A stretch of 64,000 nt of DNA from contig CM046347.1 in assembly GCA_025403435.1 (NCBI GenBank), forward strand, positions 26,734,597-26,798,596. The letters are read 5' to 3'. The notes under the pieces were generated by a model. That model was not told the DNA's origin. It made no database searches and worked only from the letters and a program-made list of their open reading frames with translations. The position numbers were made by a program, and so were the translations under genes. Shown one piece after another: positions 46,835 to 58,581 of the stretch; position 1 is the stretch's first letter, and the number at the start of each line of letters is the position of its first letter. This DNA is from Artocarpus heterophyllus. Taxonomy: Eukaryota > Streptophyta > Magnoliopsida > Rosales > Moraceae.

Positions 46835-49371
46835 TCTGGAGAAGGAAATAAAAAATAAAAAAAATCTAACCAATCAAATCAGCTCCCCATTCACTCTCTA
46901 CTTTTTCTCTCTACACTTTCTCTCTCCTTAAATTCAGTCCAAGATTCGGCCTCCATTTTCAACATCTCCTGCACCAATGGAAAGCTCTCGACAAGCTGAA
47001 TCCAACGGTATACCGTGCCGCCCACAACGCCGTCGGAGGAAGCCGCATGCGCCAGTCAAAGTGGCAGAGAAACTCAAACTTTTCGACGAGATATCTTCAC
47101 CGTCTGACCTCTAATTGACGTGATTCTTGTTCCTACACGACCACCACGATGAGAGGAACACGATCCAAGCTTGGTTGCATCTCAACAGCTATCGAAATGC
47201 TCTGCCCATCTACCCCTCGTCGCCGCCACTGTGCCACGGTTGACCCTGCCATCCTAGGTGGAGTTAAGGCACATGATTGGTGCCCTTAACCATAGACCAC
47301 CATGGGGAATCTTTCCCCCCAATCAATTGCAGCAAGCCATCGCTGCATGACAGAGATCGGAGAGCACCACCGCCAACCGCCGCGTGGGATATGGATCTCA
47401 CTGTTCCCAGCCAAATTGTGCAAATTAATGGCATCAAATCATTCAGAGGGTGTAGAGGAAGAAAACCCATGCCTCAATTGTCTGAAATCGCTGCCGTTTG
47501 CTAGAGAACTGTGATCGCCGCCGTGCACCTTCACGTGAAGCTTCAATCTTGCCTAATCCGATGACGTAGCCTTTAATTGATGAGGGCAAAACACTCAGAG
47601 GATGATGTGTAGCAAAAGCCCTTAGCAAATTTCAGGCCACAACTGTCGGAGCATCGTCGTCTAAGCTGCCATTTTTGGTCGAGATTGTGGAGTTTGACCT
47701 GCTATATTAGAGACAAAATTAGGCAAAATTGATATCTCCATTAGACTCAAAAGTGTCAAATTAGGGTTGGTAGGCCGGAGCCTGGCCACCAACGGAGCAC
47801 GATTGATGCCGGTCAATGTTGGTCAACAGCCGATCAACGGCTAGTTTGGGTTTTTATGATCTAGACCTCTAATCGACAATCCAAGCTATTTCCACTCAGG
47901 TGAAAATTGTCTGGTACCTACTGTACGCGGATTGAGGGGACTCAAACTGCAGCAACAAAGTCCAAATTGATGTTTCCAGCTATTATAAATCTCCATGGTC
48001 GCTTAAGAAGCATTGTTGAGGATGTTTCGCAAATTGTAGATACAACGAGATACAACTAGACCTGCTCAGCTTAGAGTCCAAGTAAGTAGGAATTAAAGTT
48101 TAAAAAAAATGTTGCAATTAGATAATGCATCAAATGTGCTAAGTTTTCAAGTGAGAAAATTATATGATTATTTATAATAAGAAAATGCTTATATAAGTTT
48201 TATGCTAAAATAAGTAATGATTTTTATGAATATATTTAGGAATTTACTTTTATGAAAGTTTAAATGAATGTGCTACGAAATTATCATTATTATGTCGGTT
48301 TTAGGTGAACGAGTTCCAAGTAATTATTATTATGATAAGTTTTGAAAGAGTTAAACTTATAAGAAATCAATATGTTAGTTTTAAGATATTATGTTATATG
48401 TAAAATATATAAGTAATTTGGAGGAAGTTTTAAAGAGTATTTAAGATGATTTTATTCCTTTATTTAATTTAGAATTGTTTTGAAATAGTTATATTTAAAT
48501 TAAGGGATGTTTAAAGAAAAGTAAGTCTTAAATAATTATCTTTATGTTAAAAATAAGGGTTTTAAAGGATTTTCATTATTTCATGTTTTAAGATATTAAT
48601 GTTATGCAGTATGCAAAGGTTAAGTTTTTGCAAATGATGAATATGTTAAAACATGATTATTATCATTATGTTATTATCACGTTTCAGAAATTAATGTTAT
48701 TATGTTAGGTTTACGAAATTAAGTTTTGAGAAATGATTAGTATATCTCTTAAGGTTATATGTTCAGAATTCTTTATCATCAAGAATTCATTTGTTACTAA
48801 GTTTTGGGAAACAATTGTTATTTCCTTTAAGGTTTTATGTCAAGGATTCTATAACGAGAATTCATTTAAAGGAAGAAAAAAAAATTATTCAAAAATTTCT
48901 CTACTTTATTCATAAGTATGTTTAAGTTCATGGTCATGTTTAAATTAAATAACGGCTATTTAAGACGAGTCATCATGGTAAAGCTTTCACATGCTACAAC
49001 AAAAGTGGTTCTAAATAATAGTTTCCACCACTCTTTCAAACATTTAATTGGGTGGTAATAAATGTGAGTAAATGCTTGATTTTGATACAAAATTGTAAGG
49101 GTAAGAAGTCCCTCATCAGCCATGTGGAAAGCGGAAGGAAGAGACAGACAACTATTGGACGAATGTAGGTTTAGCAAGTAATAAAGATGGCAAAGAAAAC
49201 AGCTAGGTAAGAGAATTTTTACTACTTTTTCTAAATGGGAAAAAGCAACTATATACGCTATATATAGTGAATTACAAGAAGAGAAATTTAAGGAGATACT
49301 TTATATAATATCACTTGGAGAAATATTTGGACATGTATAACCTAAATTAGATTATATGTGCCTAAGCTATT

Positions 49372-51345
49372 TGTAACGCCCCTATATGGGGGTTAACAGT
49401 TTTTAATGAGATAAAATAAAAATAAATAATAAAAGTAAAACCTTAAAAATAAAATTTGCCCGGGACTTAAATAAAAACTCTCAACTTAAAAATAAAAATA
49501 TAAACGACAAATAAACCACAGTTTTAATGTAGCACCTTAAATTTAATAATATAAACTGTTGTCATCATCATTTTATCCCTCAACACATTGTAATACAGTC
49601 ACAGAAAGTAACAATTGATGCTTACATTATCATGAAGAACATTCTCAACAATTGAAGCAGTCCCAATGTAATATAGCTACATCACGTCCTCAACTATATT
49701 TCTCGCAGCCACCTTACACTTAGTGAGTCCTGAAAAGATATAAACATAAGGGTATGAGCAACACTATGCTCAGTAGAGAAAGCCATTACTCACCTTTAGG
49801 TTTTTATCATTACCACATTAAAATCTGCATGGTTAGTAGGTTACATCATATTCCAGATTATGAGGTTTATTATGATCACATCTTATGGATACCGTAGTTA
49901 ATCATTACCAAGTGTCATAATTACACATTTATACAAATATTACCAATCATCATTGTTCCTAGGTATCCATGTTAAATTGAATATCACTCAACTCATCGAA
50001 ACCCAAATGGGCGCACTTGATCACCCTATAAACATTCCAAGGGTGTTCCGGTGAGGGGACATCAAGCCCCGAGTCCTCACCAAATCAATTCCTGTACAGT
50101 GTGTTCTGGGACTTTCAACCCAAGGAAGCGTCATCGCCTTCCCCCTACTTTACCTTTTAGGGTATTCATGCCCAAGGACGTAACCGTCGCCCTTTTCATG
50201 TCTCACAATTTCTCTATATTGAATCATTATCAATAGAGTTAGTTTTCCTAACCATGCTTCTCAATTTATAACATGTGTCAATTCATTATGTTCCTCGCCG
50301 TACAATACAAGACGAGTCCATGTCATAGTTTCATATGTGATAATCATATAATATCAGTTCAACATAGATATATATATATTGCGGCAAAACAATCAATTTT
50401 AATTCTATAAAAACCTCACAAAAGATGAGTAATAGAATCCCTACCTTTTAAGCTTATCAACAGTCTCTTAATCCTGGAATCAATTAACGTTAGCTCCATA
50501 CTCCCTTGATCCTAAGGCGTGCATAAGGACAATTAAAACTAAAGCACAACATACAACTACATTCATAAAATTTATTTTAATTTAATCTTAGAATTTCAAG
50601 AAATAACCACTGCCCATAGAGGTATTATAAAGTTTAACAATATAAATTTTCTGTCTAGGGCATATACACTTAGACTTCATACATATGCTCCAAAATAGCA
50701 ACAAACATATACTTAGGTTTAAGAACGCAAATTTGAATAATCCTTTAGTATAAAAGAAAATTTATAAATGAAAGACTAAATTTGTTCATAAGATTCTAAC
50801 ATCAGATTATGGTTAGTTGGAAGCTTGAAATGGCTTCAAAACAGGTTCCTTTACTTCGGTATGACTGAAATTCTTGCTCAAATGGAGGTGATGGTGGCTG
50901 ATTTTTATGGCTGCCTTGAAGAAGTTCTCTAAGTATTTTGCTTCAGCAAAGAAATGAGAAGAAGAGTGTGGGAACCGTGGAAGAGAAAGGAAGAAAAGAT
51001 GAAGTCTTTGAAGAGAAGTGATGGAAACAATTATAGAGGAGACATGTTGAAGCATGTCACGGAGGAAATAAAGAAAATGAGGGTCAAGAGTAGTTGGAAA
51101 AGATATCCTTATGTCTCATCTAAAGACTTTAACACACATAATGCCAATATGACATTTTTGAGATTTATTAGAAGTTCTAAGGCTTTTTAGTAATCATACT
51201 AAATAAATATAGGAGAATTTTAGAAAATTTAAAAATAGATAAAAATAAATATTATAAAATAAATTTAAATGAAGCAATTTTTTTTTATATATTAAAAATT
51301 AATTTAATTACCTCAATACCCGTTAGGAGAATAACGGGTGTCACA
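49372..51345 (-). mobile_element. Solo LTR, copy 2
   Basis: A 1974-bp unit nearly identical to 2322-4287. The clearest difference is an extra 8 bp near 49797 (TAGGTTTT). It is flanked by the perfect duplication CTATT (49367-49371 and 51346-51350), unlike the CATAC of copy 1, so the two inserted independently. Identical frames occur in both copies (such as 50813-51055 minus), but they are LTR sequence and not genes. Confidence 0.88.
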
Positions 51346-51350
51346 CTATT

Positions 51351-51898
51351 ACTTTTTCTAGAAAATATGAATTCGTATAAAAAGATAAGTTGAAAATATC
51401 ACCAAGAGTAAGAATACAATTACTGGACCAAGCTATTACTTTTTTTTTTTTAATAAGTAGACTTGAGCAAATTTAAAGTATGTGAAAATAGTTTTGAGTT
51501 ATTATTCAACTTTGAGAGCTCAAAGTAATTACATACACTAGAAAAGAATTGTTTGAATGTTGAAAGACGTTTTAATTTCTGATGGAAGATAATTCCAATA
51601 TTCTTTAGTTAGATTCACTATGAATTAAATGTTAAGGATTATTCGTCATGTAAAAAGATTGATTTGTATATTTTAAGATTTTTAAGTTTATTTGCATATT
51701 TTAGAACTTTTAAGTACAAAGATTTAGTTGTAAAAAGATTTAATTGTGTATTGTATCATGTTAATTGAATGGTCGAATTTAGGCCGATTGAGACGGCCAA
51801 AGACATGTACCATTATTGTAGAGTACCTCTCCTAAAGGTCATTGATTGCTAGGGAAGATGTGGTGATTCAAATATCTCTTAGAATATGGCATGACTTA
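51351..51898. other. Intergenic, no gene seen
   Basis: AT-rich; T-run near 51430. Nothing recognised. Confidence 0.4.
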
Positions 51899-52040
51899 GC
51901 GTTTGAGAAAACAGTTGAAACTGAAAATTTTAGTTTAAAAATTATAGTATGTGAAAATTTTACATTGTAATAACTTTTTATTTTTTATTATAACAATTAA
52001 AAACTTTACATTGTAGTTACAATCGACTTGCCAAACACCC
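51899..52040 (-). mobile_element. MITE-A copy 7
   Basis: Ends GTTTGAGAAAACAG and GCCAAACACCC; the core ATAGTATGTGAAAATTTTAC lies inside. It sits about 270 bp before the start of the oxidoreductase pseudogene. Confidence 0.7.
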
Positions 52041-52412
52041 ATAATTAAAAATAGCTTTTGTCAAGTGAAATTGGTCCCACAAACCCTCAAAAACTATTCT
52101 TTTTTGGTTGCCACCTGAATGAGAACTCGCACCCTCGAAAACAAAGAATTTTTTTAATTATCAAGAGTTGAGATCTCATTCACACCTTTTCTATCCCTTT
52201 CTGCAAAACAAAAACGACAAGTCGTTTCTTGGCGACATTTTTCCTTTATCTTCAGCTACAGTAAATCCACAGTTTCACCCAGCAGGCAACCCTCACGCTT
52301 TCTCAATGGCCATGTCTCTCCTTCCCTCCAAGCTTCTCTGCCTCCGTACTGCTCACCCTATCCCCGGACTCCCCTATCCCTCCTCGGGATTCCTCGCACC
52401 AGACGCCAAACG

Positions 52413-52436
52413 ACGCCGCCGCCGCCGCCGCCGCGA
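52413..52436 (+). repeat. (CGC)n in exon 1 of the oxidoreductase pseudogene
   Basis: Seven or eight CGC/GCC trinucleotides after the transit-peptide part. The reading frame before and after differs by one base, so a slip or indel nearby broke the frame. Confidence 0.75.
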
Positions 52437-53625
52437 GTCCTCTGTGCCAAGAGAACCGGCAGGCAGAGATACCCCTCCGAGAAGAAGAAGCTAAGGCTGA
52501 AGCGCAAGGAAGTCCTCGCCGACGTCAAGACCAGGAGCAAGTTCGAAGGCTTCTGGAGGCTCTCGAAGCTCGGCGTTCCGGTCCATAAGGATCCGGGGAA
52601 AGATTTCCTCGGCTTCTCCGACGGCTTGCTGGAAGCGATTGCCAAAGTTCTCGAGTTCACGGTAAATTTTGGTCCTGTTTGGTTGATGAGAAATGTAGAG
52701 GAAACTTACGAAATGGAAAGAAAATAAATGATGTTCAATTCTTTTTTTTTTTTGTCTTGTTTTTGTTTTTGTGGATTTGGTTCTGGAAATGTGGGATTTT
52801 GTCACGTAAAAATGGAATTATCGATTAAGTTTGAACAAAGTTTGCATTTTTTTGTTGTTTTTTCGTCGTTTATGATTAATAATGGTTAAGAGTTGGAAGA
52901 TTTTCATTTTTGTTGCTATTATAATTTGGCGGGAAAAGTTCGTAATCTTCATGCGACTTTTCGGTGTTACTTGTACCTAAAAATGAAATAAAAATGGATA
53001 AATAAAAGAGAAAAAGTGGAAAAGAAAAAGTTTGCATTTGTTTTCTTATGTAATTTTTTACTCGAAGATACATCACCATTCACTATAGCTGAAAGAAATT
53101 TGTTTAGTATTTAGTTTTTGGCATTGGAGTTTCAGTATTTCTCAATGAGAACAAAATAAAACTTTCTTGTGTACTTCATAATCCCTTTTCTCCCCCGTTT
53201 GGTTATTCCAGGTTGCTTCAATGTTGCCAGCGGAAGCATTCTCAGTTGTTCGAAAATCTTTCGATGTGAGAAAGGTAGGTTCAACGGGGTGAAACTGTTT
53301 AATTTTGCTTTCACATGTTCTTATCATATAAAAAGTGAAATCTTAAAGTCAGATTTTATAAATCCATACCGTTGCTTCTTTTTTGGCCAAAATTGTACTA
53401 GCGAGGACTTCACACTTTTTTTATGAGTTTTCTGTCAATACAATATCTTTTATCTTATATGATTTGAACAGGTAGGTTTGCGGATTGAGCATCGTCAACA
53501 AGTGATAAATAGCATTCAGGTTAGTTACATTGCTTGTTGCCCTTTTAAAATCGATTAAAAGAAAAATAATATCCTTATAAGATGGTGTACATTTTTGCTG
53601 TAATTTCTTTTGTTTTCTCTTCTTC

Positions 53626-53630
<5 letters not shown>

Positions 53631-53660
<30 letters not shown>
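53631..53660. repeat. (TA)n microsatellite in intron 3
   Basis: Fifteen TA units in the intron before exon 4; the segment that follows looks inserted. Confidence 0.8.
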
Positions 53661-53663
<3 letters not shown>

Positions 53664-53840
53664 AAGAGCCTGGGATTTTATTCAGAAATCATCCAAGATA
53701 GTAGTTGCCACAAAGGGGCCGACCTCCCCAAGGCCTAAGGAGCCAACTTTTCCTGATGACAAAGCCCAACGAGCAGTCTCTTGGGTGGCCCTATTACAAG
53801 ACCTATGAACCCAAAAACCAATTGTGCTATGTGAATTTAC
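53661..53840. other. Possible retroelement fragment in intron 3
   Basis: A less AT-rich stretch (GGGGCCGACCTCCCCAAGGC ... ATGACAAAGCCCAACGAGCA) unlike the surrounding intron. It resembles the tail of a LINE or SINE, but I see no target duplication. Identity unknown. Confidence 0.3.
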
Positions 53841-56251
53841 TTTTGGCTGTAACTTGATCTCTGCCGATAGCCGTCTTTCTTCCTTTTGATAGTTTGAAGC
53901 AGTTCAAAACATGATCAAGTGAAGTTTAAACCTGCATAAGCACATGCTACTAGTTGCTGTAAATAATATCCGTATATTTGTTATGACATGCTACATTATT
54001 TATGGTTCTCTCTTTTCAGCGTTTTTTTTTTATAGGAAACATAAAGACACGTCATTAGAATATCTGAAAGAAGAAACAGACGTACCTATTTAACATCAGA
54101 TCCAGGTTCTTTAGTACAAAGCCAAGAGACTTTTCCCTTACTTCAATGGTTTAACAGACTGTAAAATAGTAGTTTCTGCAAATTCTTGCCAACTCAATGA
54201 TACGTGACAGTGCTGAAGGGTACTCATTTATGAAGGGAGGTTGTGATGAATACCCAATTTGGACACTTCTTCAAGAAAAGTCTTGAAATTCTTTTTTCGT
54301 TTGATAATTTCTGTTTGTAAATCGATGATTTACTAGGTGTAAATTGATGATTTACCTAATTTGATGAGAGCTTGTAAAAAGTAAGTAATTTTCTCCATTA
54401 AATAAATGAATTACTGGAAAAAAATTTATACATTGTTTTTTATTATTATCATCTCATTTTTTTTCCTGATCAGAATTCATGAATTTTTTTTCTTTTGAAT
54501 ATTTGTAGTAGTCTAGTTTGGCATCTGAGGTTCGCTGTGGACGTGGAAAAGTACCTGTTGCAGATTACAAGCTTGTCAAGAATGTACGAGAAGAGGGCGG
54601 TGATGCATCTACAGGAGCAAGTCGTAGTTGTTATTCATTCTGCATGTGTCCTGGTGGGCAGGTACTTCTCTTTTCCTTTAAGGGCTTAACAATAATCTCT
54701 GCGTCATTTGAAATTGCAAAGTGCAATCCTTTGGCTGAGATGCTCTAAAACATTCAAATTGAGTAGACCAGAATCATCAGACCTTTTTATTGGCTGCCTC
54801 ATCTCTATGGCACAAGATCTCAACATGTCCTTGCATTTGGATCTAGGTGCCTTCTGGGAACATCTTCTAGATGACTAGGTTATGCAGAAATTCGTGTATT
54901 GCTGATGGACCTGCCTGTAATAATCTCATTGGATATTTTCATTTAAAATGCATTTGCAGGTCGATCTCACAAGTACTAATCCATCAGAAATCTGTATCAA
55001 TGGCATGTCTTTTTCTAGACGTTCATCCAAATGGGCAAATGCCACACTCGTTGTGAATGTCTCAACAAGTGATTTTGAGTCACTGAATATTCATGGTCTT
55101 CTTGCAGGGGTTGAATTTCAGGTTATTTGTGTTCTTTCTACTTTTGCACTTTTTGGCTCCTGTTTCCAAATCCGAGGTTTTGTCTTTTTCCAGATCTGTT
55201 TTGTTAATCTGAGCTACCATAGACTTGAGAACCTTTTCTCCATCTAGTTCGGTATAATCAAACTCTTCTGAGTTAACTTTTATTTTGTCTGCTACACATG
55301 AACGTGTGACATAGGCCATGAAAGGCATCTAGATGCGGTTGCATTTCATGTTTTCCAACTATTATGTAATAGTCTTTTTGGCAAAAACAATACTGATTTT
55401 AAAATTTTCTTGTATAATGTTTAAAACTTAAGAGGGAATTAGAAAGAAGAGCAGCTATAATGTGAGGGGGAAACTTTGTGGTGCCTGTACAGACAGTTAC
55501 CGACTTTCTGGATAGCAAATTATCAGGTATGGTTAATTTGTCACTTCCAGATATGTTTTCCTGTTAAAAATCTTAAATGTATTTGTAGTAAAGGTTGTCT
55601 TGTTTTTATGCAGGAACATCTGTTCCGCCATCAAGTTATCGGTTAGGAGTGAAGGCAGCACATCTCCATGAGTTGTTCCCTATTCATATAACTGAAAACT
55701 TGCAGCGCTCTATCTCAATGTTTGACAAAGAGGTTTTTTTCCTCGATACTGTTGTTTTTCTCTTCTTTGTTGTATATATATTTCTTCAACATTATGAATA
55801 ACTACTTTCCTTCAACGTTGGAACTTTCAGTTACCTGGATTTGTTTCCAAAGAGGGCCTTCTTCATGGTGTGGAGGTAATTTCATAACATTTATCTAGTT
55901 CATTGGTGGGAATTAGCTCATTGGTCTCATTTCTGTCTTCCTAATTGAATTATCACACAAGATTAGATGTCCCTTCCCTAAGCTTTACTTATGGTAGCAT
56001 ATTCGTTTTGCGTCCAGACTAGGACGAGTTCTCCTGTCCAGATACCCCGCAGCATTGACACTTACGAGAGCACATCATTAAAAGGATTGTACCCTATCGG
56101 CGAAGGAGCAGGATATGCTGGAGGGATTGTAAGTGCAGCAGTGGATGGCATGTATGGGGGTTTTGCCGTGGCAAATGCCTTCAAGTTATGTCATAGTAGT
56201 ATAGAGTCTGTTTTTGGCAAGACACAGGGTGCTGGCGTTGTGAAATATTAG

Positions 56252-56997
56252 GAACTTGTTTGGTTCCAATGTCAACGGTGCTTCCTGTTCCCTCACAAAT
56301 ACAAGCGCAACATTAAGGCGAATGTTGTTGCAAGAAAGGTAATAATTTTTATTGAACATTGGCTAGCATACTCCTTTACTTGATGAGAATACATTAAAGA
56401 AAAAGTAGGAAAAATAAAAGAGCCAACATACTCTCTTTTCATTGTTTTTGTGCAGCTTGCTAAAGGCTTCGCCTTTAATCAAGCTTGGAAATATTCTAAT
56501 CTGCTTTAAAGTGATCCGGCGGATTCAGTTGAATGCGAAATCTACCGATGTCGACTGGAGCTGATTGTGTTGTGCACATTGATTTGACGGATTAAGTTCT
56601 CATTGACATCAAACTACTGCTTATCAAAAGCCGTTATAGATTGCAAAAGCTGTTGTGACGATCACTAGCATGAAAGAACCAAAGATTCTAGCCCTGTTGG
56701 GAATGGTTAAAGCAACTTTTCCAGCAACATTGGCTTCGGTAAGAATCTTGTGAAGTTAGATCTTCTCGTACAACTACCAACGACGTTTTTCGTCACCGTG
56801 AAATGTGGAATTTGCTTTACCAAGTTCCCAACAACGTCGATTGTTCCTATGAAATTTTCGTTTCTTTTAAATCCGCTATATTTTCCCCAAACCATTAGCT
56901 AGAAAACCCCAACAAACAGCAACGTTCACATTCTTGGCCTTCATTGGACTTTTTGTTCCTCTCAATTGGTAAAGATTCTAAATCACACGACGGCATG
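56252..56997. other. 3' flank of the oxidoreductase pseudogene
   Basis: The 3' untranslated region probably extends to about 56500. Positions 56640-56900 are unremarkable; the minus frame 56707-56895 has no features. Confidence 0.4.
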
Positions 56998-57153
56998 TGT
57001 TTGGAATGCTGGTTAGAACTAATTATTTCTAACTAACTACCGTGTAAAGCTCATAACAACTAACAAAAAGTGAAAAGTTGCTACAATGTGTACCTTTTAC
57101 ATGCTCAGTTTTTAAACTGAAAACTTTAGTTTTAACTAATTTGTCAAACGACC
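56998..57153 (+). mobile_element. MITE-A copy 8
   Basis: Starts TGTTTGGAATGCTGGTTAG; inside are GTGTAAAGCTCATAAC and CCTTTTACATGCTC; ends TTTGTCAAACGA. Confidence 0.7.
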
Positions 57154-57590
57154 TAATACATTTGAAGTTCTGTGGGGGAAAACGAAATGGAAAAGGGTCT
57201 GAAGGTTGAATATTGCCCCTAAAGAAAAGAAAAGAAGTGTGAATTAGCTGCTTGGCCCTACTTTCCAGGCGTGGGTATTTAACAAAATTAGGCTCATTGT
57301 TTTTCGAAAAGCAGCGTCTGTGAATACGAAATCTGTAAAAATGATATTCCTCTAATTCCGTAGAGGAGAAAATGAAGAGTTTTGTTATGGATGAATTAAA
57401 CAAGCAATAGCGCCTTTGTGTGAACCTTTCTTGAATCTAGTTTGCAGTGCAGCATCGAGAGAGTAGCAACCAATTGATACATTAAAAAAGATGTCGTATT
57501 GGACTCATGGGGAAAATTTTCTTTCCCCTTTTTTTTTTTTAAATAAAAATGTTGGATTTTATTAAAACTAACAGGGAATAGAGAAACCAT
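57154..57590. other. Intergenic, no gene seen
   Basis: A minus frame of 124 codons (57403-57029) overlaps MITE-A and has no recognisable features. Nothing else. Confidence 0.4.
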
Positions 57591-58015
57591 ACCCGGATTG
57601 TTTTTCTTCTCAAAATTTTTAAAATGTTTTTACATGTTTTTCAAGACAAAAATTTTAAAAACATTTAGCATAATATTAAAAAAAAAATTTATTTTTTTAA
57701 ACAAAAATATTTTTACTTATTTTAAAAACAATACTAAACGACCTTGGTAGGAAGTTTTTGAGACATGAAAGAGGATATCCACAATGCTCAGCACTTGATC
57801 CCTTTTGTTGTTTTCAATGACAATGAAAAAGGAAGATTTTCTTGTGTTGAAATCAAAATGGATACTAGTCCGTTTAATAATGTTTTTAAAAATAGATAAA
57901 AATAATTTTACTTTAAAAAATAAAATATTTAAAAATATATCTTAAAGATTTTTTTAAAATTTTTATATACAAAAACATTTCTAAAAGCTTCGAAAATATT
58001 CCAAACGGGGGTTAG
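57591..58015. repeat. Inverted pair of AT-rich fold-back units (family C)
   Basis: 57600-57742 ends ...TTTTAAAAACAATACTAAACG. About 125 bp later, 57870-58012 starts CCGTTTAATAATGTTTTTA and ends CCAAACGGGG. The two units are inverted relative to each other and rich in TTTTTAAAA. Confidence 0.5.
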
Positions 58016-58406
58016 AAATCCCATGTGATGTGAAGCAATGAATACACAGAGACAAAAATATTCAGACCTCAGAGCCATTTTGTCGCATCCATACTGCAAA
58101 ATCTCCTTTTCTTATGTTTGGTTTCCCAAGGTTATCCAATGTGAACTTCTATAATCGACAATCCCCAAAACCTAACCAAAGTACAATCGGTGAGTGTCAA
58201 ATAATATGTCATATTCCAAAAAAAGAAAAGAAAGAAAGACCAAGGACAAAATCGTCAATCTGAATAATTGTGTTGCATATTCATTACATACTACCCACAT
58301 AATCAATGAAACAAAAGAAATAATACTACCCACATGAAAGCTGCCACCTCAGCCCCCATGATATGTTTTGAGGGCCAATAATACATGGATGAAAAGTTAA
58401 AGAAGC
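58016..58406. other. Intergenic, no gene seen
   Basis: No repeat ends and no coding features. Confidence 0.4.
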
Positions 58407-58581
58407 TGTTTAGCGAAGGTTTTCACCGTAAATTTAATTTTTTATTATAAATTTAGTTGTAAATAGTATAAAATTTTTACATGTTATAATAACGATAAAA
58501 AAAATTACTACAATATAAAACTCTCACATATTACAATAAAAATAGTTCTAACCAACAGCTCCTACCATCATTTCAAACACC
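58407..58581 (+). mobile_element. MITE-A copy 9
   Basis: Starts TGTTTAGCGAAGG; the cores AAATTTTTACATGTTATAAT and AAACTCTCACATATTACAAT are tandem; ends CATTTCAAACACC. Confidence 0.75.

Larger units (their letters stand above)
45348..48977 (+). mobile_element. Solo LTR (Ty3/gypsy-like), 3.6 kb, nested in MITE-A
   Basis: A 3630-bp insertion between perfect copies of GTAAA (45343-45347 and 48978-48982). It begins TGTAATGATTG and ends CGAGTCATCATG; both look like decayed forms of the common TGTAACGACC...GGTCGTTACA ends, with the last CA changed to TG. It has a TATA box, then a pyrimidine-rich start region, a GC-richer stretch (46930-47900) and a splice-donor-like CCAAGTAAGT near 48079, as in long LTRs of the Tekay/Del group. 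There is no gag-pol and no second LTR. Small frames in 46976-47630 belong to the LTR leader, not to genes. Confidence 0.7.
45253..49042 (+). mobile_element. MITE-A copy 6, split by an LTR
   Basis: The left part 45253-45347 (TGTTTGACAAAAGTGGT ... GCTACAGTGTAAA) stops in mid-core. The rest (GCTTTCACATGCTAC ... CACTCTTTCAAACA) is at 48983-49042. The two parts fit without gap once one copy of GTAAA is discounted. The ends pair over about 20 bp (GTGGT...ACCACT). Confidence 0.8.
52306..56251 (+). pseudogene. Plastid FAD-dependent oxidoreductase, PDE327/At4g30720 type, decayed
   Basis: Nine exons are recognisable: 52306-52661, 53212-53274, 53472-53519, 54512-54661, 54960-55121, 55433-55526, 55614-55732, 55831-55875 and 56018-56251. 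The N-terminus (MAMSLLPSKLLCLRT) looks like a transit peptide. The C-terminal part is well kept (SSLASEVRCGRGKVPVADYK, CMCPGGQ, YPIGEGAGYAGGIVSAAVDG, ending GAGVVKY). Breaks: a frame shift in exon 1 near the CGC repeat (52413-52436); loss of the exons that hold the GxGxxG FAD-binding fold between 53274 and 53472; and TGA at 55463-55465 in exon 6. In Arabidopsis the gene is needed for normal pigmentation (from recall). This copy is probably dead; an intact copy is expected elsewhere. Confidence 0.85.

Noticed and set aside
46976..47630. Short GC-richer frames (starts at 46976, 47277, 47302)
   Set aside because: They lie inside the 3.6-kb LTR, downstream of its TATA box, and several frames compete without any motif.
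2322..51345. One 49-kb element or a segmental duplication bounded by the two near-identical units
   Set aside because: Each unit has its own perfect 5-bp target duplication (CATAC versus CTATT), and flanking DNA is unrelated.
52358..52805. Minus frames opposite exon 1 of the oxidoreductase copy
   Set aside because: Shadows of exon 1 and its CGC repeat.
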